Below are positions 1 to 5,813 of a DNA stretch of 6,324 bases, piece by piece (the stretch's first letter is position 1; each line of letters starts with the position of its first letter). Source of the stretch: Thermoplasmata archaeon (lineage in GTDB: Archaea > Thermoplasmatota > Thermoplasmata > Lutacidiplasmatales > UBA184); contig JASHSX010000112.1 in the NCBI GenBank assembly GCA_030040865.1, positions 1-6,324 on the forward strand, read 5' to 3'. Below the pieces are notes generated by a model. That model ran no database searches. It was not told the origin of the DNA and was given only the letters and a program-made list of their open reading frames with translations. The position numbers and the translations under genes are program-made.

Positions 1-1167
1 TACGTCGGCCCCGCGGGATGGGCGTTCGATCCGCGAGGCCGCGCCGGGACGGCGCGTCTTGTGAGCCGGCTGGTCACGTCCGGCGCCGGCCCGTACGATC
101 GGGTGGCGCTCGCCCGACGGCTCGACCGGGCCGGGGCGACGCTCTCGTCGCAGAGTGCCCCCGAATCGGGCGAGGTAACGATCTGGGGACCGGCCGACCA
201 ATGGCGGCCGCTCCTGGGCCTCCTCGCGGAGGTCGTCCTCCGTCCCCGGTTCGAACCCGCGGACGTCGAGCGGGTCCGGCGGCAAGCGCTCGAGCGCTCG
301 CAGCGCGAGATGGCCCAGCCCGCGAGTCGCGCCGACTTCGAATTCCTCCGCGCGGTATTTCCCGATGGGCACCCGTACCGCTCGACGGGATTTGGCGATC
401 CGACCTCGCTGCGTCGGATCTCCCGCACCGACCTGGTCCGGTTCCACCGGAGGCAGTACGTGAGCGAAGGGGCGAAGCTCGTGGTCACCGCACCGGCCGC
501 GCCCGGGACGGTCGTTGCCCTGGCACGCGCCGCGTTCGGGTCGTTCGCGGAAGCGCGCGGCCCGAGCGTCCGTCTCCCGTCGATCCCCAAGCCTCGCCGG
601 CTCGAGCAGAAGATCGACCTCGCCGGTCGCTCTCAGGTCGAGATCCGCGTCGGCGGGACGTCGATCGCGAGGAGTGCGGACACGTACCCGGCCGCCTTCC
701 TTGCGAACGAGATTCTCGGCGGCCGCCCGCTCCTCTCCCGGCTCTTCCAACGGGTTCGCGAACAGGGGGGTCTCGCCTACCACGCGTCGAGCTCGCTCGA
801 GGCGATGCGGTGGGGTGGGTACTGGACGGCCCAGGCCGGAACGGGCGCCGAGCGCTGGCGTCGCGTGGTGCCGATGCTCCACGATGAGGTGCGTCGGCTC
901 GACACGTCGTCGGTCCGGACCGCCGACCTCGACCGAATTCGGGAGAGCGCGATCGGGGAGATCCCTCTCTCGCTCGAATCGACCTCGGAGGCACACGAGC
1001 TGGCCGTCGACGTCGCGTACCACGGCCTTCCGTCGGACTACTGGATACGGTGGCCGGGGTTGCTCCGGGCCGTCTCGGCGTCCCAAGTTCGCGACGCGGC
1101 CGACCTGGCCCTGGATCTGCAGGCTGCGGCGACGGTCATCGCGGGCCCCTTGGATCGTACACGGTAG
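1..1167 (+). CDS. M16-family peptidase-like protein, probably non-catalytic subunit (5' partial)
   Basis: The reading frame is open from base 1, so the start lies outside the window; 388 codons are visible, ending in TAG. Family hallmarks are the N-terminal G-W-A-F-D-P...G-T-A-R-L-V segment (residues 6-21), a GHPY...G motif near residues 123-130, and in the second homologous domain the L-F-Q-R-V-R-E-Q-G-G-L-A-Y block (about 248-260). That block carries the Arg/Tyr pair that M16 enzymes supply from the C-terminal domain to bind substrate. The catalytic HxxEH expected at residues 19-23 reads R-L-V-S-R, so the zinc ligands and general base are absent. In bacterial and organellar M16B enzymes this pattern marks the partner subunit that pairs with an HxxEH subunit, often encoded next door. 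I infer a catalytic M16 gene just upstream, outside the window. No signal peptide can be judged because the N-terminus is missing. Family call strong; non-catalytic role inferred. Confidence 0.9.
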   Translation, partial: YVGPAGWAFDPRGRAGTARLVSRLVTSGAGPYDRVALARRLDRAGATLSSQSAPESGEVTIWGPADQWRPLLGLLAEVVLRPRFEPADVERVRRQALERSQREMAQPASRADFEFLRAVFPDGHPYRSTGFGDPTSLRRISRTDLVRFHRRQYVSEGAKLVVTAPAAPGTVVALARAAFGSFAEARGPSVRLPSIPKPRRLEQKIDLAGRSQVEIRVGGTSIARSADTYPAAFLANEILGGRPLLSRLFQRVREQGGLAYHASSSLEAMRWGGYWTAQAGTGAERWRRVVPMLHDEVRRLDTSSVRTADLDRIRESAIGEIPLSLESTSEAHELAVDVAYHGLPSDYWIRWPGLLRAVSASQVRDAADLALDLQAAATVIAGPLDRTR

Positions 1168-1176
1168 GGCGAACCC

Positions 1177-1195
1177 GGGGAGCTGCACGCTCCCC
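1177..1195. other. Perfect 7-bp stem-loop between M16 gene and RHH gene
   Basis: GGGGAGC (1177-1183) and GCTCCCC (1189-1195) are exact reverse complements around the loop TGCAC. The hairpin begins 10 bases after the M16 stop and ends 9 bases before the TATA box of the next gene. No T-run follows, so it is not a canonical terminator. It could act as an RNA 3'-end structure for the M16 transcript or as a protein-binding site upstream of the RHH promoter. Confidence 0.45.
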
Positions 1196-1199
1196 AATA

Positions 1200-1220
1200 C
1201 GCACTTATACGTCTAGTGCG
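1200..1220 (+). promoter_or_regulatory. TATA box within an inverted repeat: RHH gene promoter and candidate operator
   Basis: CTTATACG (1204-1211) resembles an archaeal TATA box and is centred about 25 bases before the ATG at 1232, so transcription would begin at or next to the start codon. The TATA core is bracketed by CGCACT (1200-1205) and AGTGCG (1215-1220), exact reverse complements with a 9-nt spacer. GTGCG recurs at 1226-1230, 10 bp after the right arm. A repressor bound to this repeat would block TBP/TFB. Repeat and TATA are seen directly; the operator role is inferred from the RHH product of the gene it precedes. Confidence 0.5.
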
Positions 1221-1231
1221 GTCGGGTGCGC

Positions 1232-1489
1232 ATGCCGCCGAAGGCCAAGATCGAAGCTACGCCCCAGGGGATGCTTCGGAAGAACATCACCATCACGCCG
1301 GAGGAAGAGCAGTTCCTCGCGCGACACCCTGAGATCAACCAGAGCGCCCTGTTCCGTCAGATCGTGGAGAGCCTCATGCTCGCGGAGCGCTCGCCCAGCG
1401 TCGCCTCGACCCAGCAGATCCGCCTCGGCAAGGCCGTCTACCGCTCGGGCGCGATCATGTTCCAGAAGCCGGGCGAACGGCGTCGCTGA
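1232..1489 (+). CDS. Small ribbon-helix-helix (MetJ/CopG-like) DNA-binding protein
   Basis: An 85-residue basic protein. After a short tail, K-N-I-T-I-T (residues 17-22) fits the DNA-contacting beta strand of RHH proteins. P-E-E-E-Q-F-L-A-R-H (23-32) fits helix 1, N-Q-S (36-38) the turn with a helix-2 N-cap, and S-A-L-F-R-Q-I-V-E-S-L-M (38-49) helix 2. Residues 50-85 are an extra tail of unknown role ending in ERRR. RHH proteins act as dimers, with paired strands in the major groove, and are commonly autoregulated repressors. ATG at 1232 is preferred over the in-frame GTG at 1226 because the TATA box lies about 25 bases from the ATG, giving a leaderless mRNA, and only about 19 from the GTG. 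The 3' end overlaps the convergent dtdA gene by 35 bp. No toxin gene follows, so this is not obviously an antitoxin. Fold call moderately strong; target unknown. Confidence 0.8.
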   Translation: MPPKAKIEATPQGMLRKNITITPEEEQFLARHPEINQSALFRQIVESLMLAERSPSVASTQQIRLGKAVYRSGAIMFQKPGERRR

Positions 1490-2312
1490 CCGGATTCGGC
1501 GTCCGCCGGGGCGCGTCCTGCTCTCGCAGCCGCGAACCGACGCCTTCCCAGATCGACAGTCGCGCGTCCTCGGCCCGGGCGAAGACGATCCCTTCCGATC
1601 CGGGCACTGCCGCGCGCGCCGTTCGGGCCGACTCTGCGGTCAGCCCCTCGAGCGCGTGCCGGGAGATGAGGTGACCGAAGGCCCATCGCCGACGCAGCGC
1701 GAGATCCGTGAAGTGGGGGGCATAGTGGCCGCCTCCCACCGCCAGGGCGACGCGGTCTCCGGCCTCCGCGGGGAGCTCCGCCAGCACGTCCGCAAGTACC
1801 CGAACCGCGGGCTCGGGCGGCACCGGGGCGGCCCCGTAGCCGATCTCCGCGAAGAACGCCGGTACCTCAAGGTAGGGGCCATGGTGCGTCGCCTCGTACG
1901 TTGCGGTCAGCCCGACCGACGGGGCCGACTCGGCCAGGGTACGGAGCGCACCCACCATCAGCTCCGGATCCGAGGGCACCCAGGAAGCGGACCGACCCCC
2001 CACCTCCGCTTCGATACCGGGATTGCCGAGCGGATGGACGGTCAAGCACTCCACGTTCTGCTCGCTCCGATGGACGGACGGGAACACCAGCGTGATCGGA
2101 CGTTCCCGCAACGGTGCCGGTAGCCGAGCGTCAAGTCGTTCGTCGTGAATGTGGAGCGGGGCGCGCTTCAACAGGAGAGCGTCCTCGGACAGCCGCCGAA
2201 TCGGAGCACCGTCGACGAATTCGCCTTCCGACGTGGCGACTCCCCAGCGCTCGGCGACGCGGGGTGCAACCGGGTCGGCTTCGGAGATAATGAGGAGATA
2301 TCGGCCCCGCAC
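1455..2312 (-). CDS. dtdA: D-aminoacyl-tRNA deacylase, archaeal DTD2 type
   Basis: A 285-residue protein matching the archaeal/plant DTD2 family along its length. It hydrolyses the ester bond of D-aminoacyl-tRNAs, freeing tRNA and D-amino acid, as cytoplasmic chirality proofreading. Family-typical motifs in order are L-L-I-I-S-E-A-D-P near the N-terminus, H-R-S-E (81-84), T-V-H-P-L-G-N (91-97), T-Y-E-A-T-H-H-G-P (138-146), G-G-G-H-Y-A-P (193-199) and F-G-H-L-I-S-R-H (212-219). The conserved His, Glu and Gly residues lie in these blocks, so the enzyme looks intact. The start is a GTG at 2312 with GGGAGG 4 bases upstream. The last ~25 residues (after G-S-R-L-R) are Arg/Pro-rich and probably a disordered extension; their DNA overlaps the end of the convergent RHH gene. 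The gene stands alone and is divergent from the VOC gene. Confidence 0.95.
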   Translation of the reverse strand: MRGRYLLIISEADPVAPRVAERWGVATSEGEFVDGAPIRRLSEDALLLKRAPLHIHDERLDARLPAPLRERPITLVFPSVHRSEQNVECLTVHPLGNPGIEAEVGGRSASWVPSDPELMVGALRTLAESAPSVGLTATYEATHHGPYLEVPAFFAEIGYGAAPVPPEPAVRVLADVLAELPAEAGDRVALAVGGGHYAPHFTDLALRRRWAFGHLISRHALEGLTAESARTARAAVPGSEGIVFARAEDARLSIWEGVGSRLREQDAPRRTPNPVSDAVRPASGT

Positions 2313-2603
2313 GACGCCTCCCGGTCGCTACGACTCCGGACGTGCCCCCGGTGCTGCCGGAGGGCGCCTCGAGACAAATCCGGTGCCTGTGGCCCCGAGC
2401 CCTCGACGGGAGGAGGACGGCCGAACGCTCGGAGGCAAAGGCACGCGTCCCAGATCGACGGAGGGGAGGGAAGCTCGCGAGGGGCCGGATGGGTCGTCGC
2501 AGGAGACGGACCGCTCGGCGAAATTCCTCGGAATCGGGGTCATCGTCTTCAAGGTCTTTTTCGTCGTGTAAACCGCCCGCACGGCGGGTCCGCGGAGTAA
2601 ACC
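2313..2603. other. Divergent intergenic region, no convincing gene
   Basis: These 291 bp separate the divergent starts of dtdA and the VOC gene. Much of the plus strand is purine-rich (about 2401-2515) with several G-runs, for example GGGG 2463-2466, GGG 2468-2470 and GGGG 2481-2484. An open frame from ATG 2290 to TAA 2571 would encode 93 Arg/Gly/Pro-rich residues of low-complexity, out-of-frame character. It ends in a curious hydrophobic stretch, F-L-G-I-G-V-I-V-F-K-V-F-F-V-V. I do not accept it as a gene without homologues. The more A/T-rich end (2520-2575) probably carries the VOC promoter; TGTAAA at 2567-2572 is the nearest TATA-like string. A small stem, CCCGC/GCGGG (2576-2580 and 2584-2588), lies in the likely leader. 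Confidence 0.5.
2317..2322 (-). promoter_or_regulatory. Shine-Dalgarno-like GGGAGG for dtdA
   Basis: On the minus strand GGGAGG ends 4 bases before the GTG at 2312. It supports that GTG as the start and implies a 5' leader on this mRNA, unlike the neighbouring RHH gene. Confidence 0.5.
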
Positions 2604-3074
2604 ATGAAACCGGCTTTCATCGGCAGCATCGGAGTAATCACGCGCAGTCCTCAACTGGGTCGTAAGCTCTTCGTCGATGCACTCGGTCTCGACCTCGTCC
2701 AGCCCAAGGGGGGAGATTTCCTGGCCAGCCAACGGCTGGAGGGATGCAAGTACTTCGGCGTGTGGCCGCTCACCGAGGCGGCCCGGGTGTGCTTCGGGAC
2801 CAACCGATGGCCAGCCGGTCGACCCATCCCCCAAGCGTTCGTCGAGTTCGAGGTAGCCCGCCCGGCGAGCGTCGCCCGCGCAGCGACCGAACTGGAATCG
2901 AGGGGGTACGTTCTCCTCCACGCACCTCGAACGGATCCTTGGGGCCAGACGGTGGTCCGGCTCCAAACGGACGACGGGATCATCGTCGGCGTATCCTACG
3001 TCCCGTGGATGCACCGGCGACGCTCCCGGAGAGGGTCGAGCAAGGCTCGCCGAACACGTCGGCGGACGAAGTGA
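2604..3074 (+). CDS. VOC/glyoxalase-bleomycin resistance fold protein with basic C-terminal tail
   Basis: A 156-residue protein. The start M-K-P-A-F-I-G-S-I-G-V-I-T fits the first beta strand of a beta-alpha-beta-beta-beta unit. L-F-V-D-A-L-G-L-D-L matches the usual VOC helix-to-strand passage, and the late block D-P-W-G-Q-T-V-V-R-L (about 113-122) followed by D-D-G-I-I-V-G-V-S-Y-V-P-W is typical of single-module VOC proteins. VOC proteins are metal-dependent lyases, isomerases, dioxygenases or ligand binders. The usual His/Glu metal ligands are not clear enough here to choose a reaction. Residues ~137-156 form an Arg/Lys/Ser tail (R-R-R-S-R-R-G-S-S-K...) that is not part of the fold and may bind nucleic acid or be disordered. 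ATG at 2604 has GGAG at 2594-2597. The gene ends 21 bp from the convergent dipeptidase gene with no terminator visible between them. Confidence 0.85.
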   Translation: MKPAFIGSIGVITRSPQLGRKLFVDALGLDLVQPKGGDFLASQRLEGCKYFGVWPLTEAARVCFGTNRWPAGRPIPQAFVEFEVARPASVARAATELESRGYVLLHAPRTDPWGQTVVRLQTDDGIIVGVSYVPWMHRRRSRRGSSKARRTRRRTK

Positions 3075-3095
3075 ACTGGCGGTGGGGTCAGGGCA

Positions 3096-4298
3096 TTAGT
3101 CGGGCTTGGAAAAGTGACCGTCAGGCGGGCGGCCAAGATTTCGCCGCCCCAGCGCCGTCGACTCGACCTCCCGAAACACCCGGAGGAGGTTCCCGCCCAG
3201 GATTTTGCGACAATCCTCCTCCGAGTACTGCCGGTCCAGGAGGGAGTCGGTGATCTGTGGGAGGTCGGCCACGGAGTCGATTCCCTCGGGCAACTGCGCG
3301 TGAACTCCGTCGAAGTCAGAGCCGAGGCCGACGTGGTCGATACCGGCGACCTTCGCGACGTGGTCGATCTGGTCGATCAATTCCGAGAGAGGGGGACGGG
3401 GGATCGCGTCCCGGTATGGTGCTCGGATCTTCTGCCTCTCCCCGTAGCCGAGCTCCCGGCCCTCCGCTCGCGCGGACTGCTCGGCCGCAGCGATCGCCCG
3501 GTCGACCTCAGGCTGCTGAGCCTTCACCGCGTCCCGGTAGGCCTGGGATACGAAGCCGGAAAAGAAATTGACCTGGACGACCCCGCCCCCGGACTCCGGT
3601 CCTCCCGAACGGGCCGTGGCCCGGAGCATCGCGTCGGTCATATTGCGGGGATGATCGCAGAGGGCGCGCGCCGCGGAGTGCGACGCGATCACGGGTGCCC
3701 CACTGACCCGCACCGTGCGGTAGAACGTGTGGTCCGCCACGTGCGAGATGTCGACCATCATCCCGAGTCGATTCATCTCGCGGACCACCTCGACGCCGAA
3801 CTCGGTGAGCCCTTCCGGATGATGCGGAACCGTCGCATCGTCGAGGTCCCCTGAGGAGTCGGCCCACTCGTTCGAGTTCGACCAGGTGAGCGTCATGTAC
3901 CGTACCCCCAGAGCGTAGTACTGGCGGAGAAGCGCCAGCGAATTTTCGATTGAGTGTCCCCCCTCAATCCCCATCAGGGCCGCAAACTTCCCCACGCGAC
4001 GGGCTTCCTCGATCCCCTGGGTCGAGTCGACCAAGGCCATACGGTCGGCGTGACGGTCCGCCTGGCGTCGCACGGAGTCGATGAGTTCGAGGGTGCGGCG
4101 CGCGTAACGGCCCTGGTGACGGGTCGGTTCGACCCAGATGGAGAAGAATTCGGCCGCGAGGTTGCCGCGGCGGACCGAATCGAGGTTCAATTCGCCGCCA
4201 TTGAGCGGGTCGGCCAGATCGAACTGCTCGTCCACGAACCGCTGAGGGGTATCCGCGTGGGTGTCGATGATCAGCGCGGATTGGTGGATCGGATTCAC
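3096..4298 (-). CDS. M19-family zinc dipeptidase (membrane/renal dipeptidase type)
   Basis: A 400-residue, full-length metallo-dipeptidase with a TIM-barrel amidohydrolase-like fold that cleaves dipeptides; some family members also accept D-residue or beta-lactam substrates. Metal ligands are recognisable: HxD in I-D-T-H-A-D-T (H14, D16), bridging E112 in G-I-E-G-G-H-S, H186 in I-S-H-V, H207 in A-S-H-S, and catalytic D328 in G-S-D-F-D-G. Also present are the family's L-T-W-S-N-S-N-E-W-A-D-S segment (136-148) and D-H-P-R-N (215-219), whose Arg matches the substrate-binding Arg. A charged helical stretch (about 252-300) precedes the final barrel strands. There is no signal peptide, so it is probably cytoplasmic. 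GTG at 4298 is the first possible start after the upstream in-frame TGA and sits just before the HxD strand. It lies 200 bp downstream of the winged-helix gene on the same strand, so co-transcription is possible but unproven. Confidence 0.95.
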   Translation of the reverse strand: MNPIHQSALIIDTHADTPQRFVDEQFDLADPLNGGELNLDSVRRGNLAAEFFSIWVEPTRHQGRYARRTLELIDSVRRQADRHADRMALVDSTQGIEEARRVGKFAALMGIEGGHSIENSLALLRQYYALGVRYMTLTWSNSNEWADSSGDLDDATVPHHPEGLTEFGVEVVREMNRLGMMVDISHVADHTFYRTVRVSGAPVIASHSAARALCDHPRNMTDAMLRATARSGGPESGGGVVQVNFFSGFVSQAYRDAVKAQQPEVDRAIAAAEQSARAEGRELGYGERQKIRAPYRDAIPRPPLSELIDQIDHVAKVAGIDHVGLGSDFDGVHAQLPEGIDSVADLPQITDSLLDRQYSEEDCRKILGGNLLRVFREVESTALGRRNLGRPPDGHFSKPD

Positions 4299-4498
4299 GC
4301 GGATATCCCCACACCCGGCCTCGCTCGGGGACTCCCAGCGGGCCGGCCACGTCGACCCTCCACCGGGTCAATTACCTTGTCCAACCCCAGAACGGCGGGT
4401 GGTGCTCGTCGGAGATACCCTCGGGCCATGGTTTCGAGCCGCCCGAGCAGGCTCCGCAGCGATACCGCGTGGGGCGCTCTGATCCGGAACGTCTGGAG

Positions 4499-5518
4499 TC
4501 AGGGCGACCGAACGGCGCGGCGGCGTGACGCAGTTGAGCGACTCGCCGCCACTCCGGCCGAGCGGCTCCACCGCTCGAAGACCCGGAACGTCGGCGGTCG
4601 CCATAGCAGGTAATACTGGCGTCCGTGGACCGGATCCGGCACGGTGAGGCTCAGGGTGGAACCGGTGACTCGAAAGCCCCCGGGGCGGCTTACGTCCCGC
4701 GAGAGGCGTCGGATTCGAGAGACTTCCCGCTCGTCGGTCTTCGAGTCACCCGCCGAGGTCCTCACGATAAAGCCGGCGTCCGAGAACGGGAACCCGCGCG
4801 GAAGCACCATCCGGTAGCTCAGAACGGCCTGGGGCCAGCCCGACGCGTCCGGCCGGACCGGCGGAGAGAATACGTGGTAGCCCGTTCGCTCTCGACCCCC
4901 AGTCCATGCCGGGTACTCCTGGCGGGGCGGAGGTCGCGTCTCGGCGTGCATTCGATAGCGCGGGGGTGATTGAAAGGATGCCGAGAACATCTCCCACGAG
5001 CCGCCTCGAGCGCTGAGCGGGGGATCGAAATCGAGGACACCCTCGGACGAGACCTCTCCGGTTCGAGCCGACGGACGCCATCGAAGTCGGTGGGGGGCCG
5101 TGCACCACACCCAGAGATCGTCCGCCTGCCCTTCGGTGTTGAAGTAGTAATGCCTCGTCCACCCGAAGGCGGGACGGAATTCGGTCATCATGCCGGTCCA
5201 CGAGGAACCGTCGGGATGGACCACCTCCACGCAGTCGGAAAGTCGCCACTCGACGTGACGACGCGTCGGGCTCTCGTCGTCGGCGGGCCATCGGTAGATC
5301 CCCCGCGTAACCTCCAGTTCCCCGCTGTCGACGAGCGCGGCAAGGTGCCGGGCGACCGTGCGGCGCGAAACTCGGCACGCGGCACGTGTCAGCGCGCACA
5401 CCGATTCAAAGTGCAACCCGGGTCGCCTGCGGAGGAGGTCGAGAATGAATTCGCCGACGCTCGAGGGGTCCAGGCGTAGGCTCCCCAACGCTAACCGTGG
5501 CCCCTCACGCTTAGGCAT
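4499..5518 (-). CDS. Winged-helix N-terminal protein with unassigned ~230-residue C-terminal region
   Basis: A 339-residue protein. Residues ~20-78 fit a winged helix-turn-helix: helices around E-F-I-L-D-L-L-R-R-R, F-E-S-V-C-A-L-T-R-A and V-S-R-R-T-V-A-R-H-L (recognition helix, 50-59), then the wing S-G-E-L-E-V-T-R-G-I-Y-R-W. Residues ~88-310 are rich in Trp, Tyr, Phe and Pro and look all-beta: W-T-R-H-Y-Y-F-N-T-E-G (120-130), D-L-W-V-W-C-T-A (134-141), Y-R-M-V-L-P-R-G-F-P-F (235-245) and near the end G-R-Q-Y-Y-L-L-W-R-P-P (299-309). I do not recognise this region as a named family. A ligand-sensing or protein-binding domain on a DNA-binding module is the natural inference. No membrane segment is seen; the last ~25 residues are basic and Ser-rich. 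The frame stays open far upstream, but ATG 5518 is chosen because it is followed at once by plausible protein, lies 36 bp from a TATA box, and the upstream translation looks non-coding. Confidence 0.8.
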   Translation of the reverse strand: MPKREGPRLALGSLRLDPSSVGEFILDLLRRRPGLHFESVCALTRAACRVSRRTVARHLAALVDSGELEVTRGIYRWPADDESPTRRHVEWRLSDCVEVVHPDGSSWTGMMTEFRPAFGWTRHYYFNTEGQADDLWVWCTAPHRLRWRPSARTGEVSSEGVLDFDPPLSARGGSWEMFSASFQSPPRYRMHAETRPPPRQEYPAWTGGRERTGYHVFSPPVRPDASGWPQAVLSYRMVLPRGFPFSDAGFIVRTSAGDSKTDEREVSRIRRLSRDVSRPGGFRVTGSTLSLTVPDPVHGRQYYLLWRPPTFRVFERWSRSAGVAASRSTASRRRAVRSP

Positions 5519-5550
5519 GTGGCGGGCGATCGGGGTTACGGTCGGCGCGG

Positions 5551-5557
5551 TAATAAG
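5551..5557 (-). promoter_or_regulatory. TATA box of the winged-helix gene
   Basis: On the minus strand this reads CTTATTA, preceded by CA, so CACTTAT is shared with the RHH gene promoter at 1203-1208. It is centred 36 bases from ATG 5518, giving a predicted start about 10 bases before the ATG. No Shine-Dalgarno sequence is seen, as expected for a very short leader. Confidence 0.5.
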
Positions 5558-5560
5558 TGG

Positions 5561-5577
5561 GCACGCGCGCCACGTGC
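5561..5577. repeat. Inverted repeat abutting the winged-helix gene promoter
   Basis: GCACG (5561-5565) and CGTGC (5573-5577) are exact reverse complements with a 7-nt spacer; the second arm overlaps the palindrome CACGTG (5571-5576). The repeat begins 4 bases upstream of the TATA box in minus-strand direction, where the BRE and TFB contacts would lie. It could be an operator for the winged-helix protein itself. The arms are short and the DNA is G+C-rich, so chance is possible. Confidence 0.3.
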
Positions 5578-5766
5578 GGCGAGGCGCCGACCCCCGGGAA
5601 TCTCGGTGGCGACATCGCGGACGGTCCACGGATCCGACCTCATGGGTCCGCGGTCGGTCGAGATCTCGGACGGCTTCGGCTCCTCGAGTCGGGTGCCCTG
5701 AACTTCGATCGGAAGTCGCCTCGGTCCGTGTCACCTCCCTGGCACGGCGTGACTTCGGCCGTGTCG

Positions 5767-5772
5767 TTATAG
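5767..5772 (+). promoter_or_regulatory. Candidate plus-strand TATA element
   Basis: TTATAG lies in G+C-rich surroundings and is centred about 30 bases before ATG 5800, predicting transcription from about 5796. It is the clearest TATA-like element upstream of the exported-protein gene, which would then have a leader of roughly 170 bases. Confidence 0.3.
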
Positions 5773-5798
5773 TGGAATCTCCGGATGGCCCGATATCC

Positions 5799-5813
5799 CA
5801 TGCCGGCGGCATG
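5799..5813. repeat. Tight inverted repeat CATGCC-GGC-GGCATG
   Basis: Perfect 6-bp arms (5799-5804 and 5808-5813) around GGC. It sits at the predicted transcription start of the 5767 TATA element, so it could be an operator or a 5'-end hairpin. Confidence 0.4.

Noticed and set aside
1226..1489. Toxin-antitoxin module with the RHH protein as antitoxin
   Set aside because: No small toxin-like ORF is adjacent; the neighbours are an M16 homologue and the convergent dtdA gene.
2461..2484. Possible G-quadruplex in the purine-rich stretch
   Set aside because: Only three runs of three or more G are close together, so a three-quartet structure is not supported.
2328..3014. 228-residue minus-strand frame opposite the VOC gene
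   Set aside because: It is the antisense shadow of a convincing VOC gene and has no recognisable motif.
3114..3854. 246-residue plus-strand frame opposite the dipeptidase
   Set aside because: The minus strand encodes an intact M19 enzyme with all metal ligands; long antisense frames are expected in G+C-rich genes.
4430..4440. GGTTTCGAGCC resembling a tRNA T-arm
   Set aside because: It has an extra base in the T-loop and no matching acceptor, anticodon or D arms on either strand.
5557..5772. 71-residue plus-strand frame in the right intergenic region
   Set aside because: It starts at a GTG inside the opposite-strand promoter, has no ribosome site or TATA box at a suitable distance, and shows no domain.
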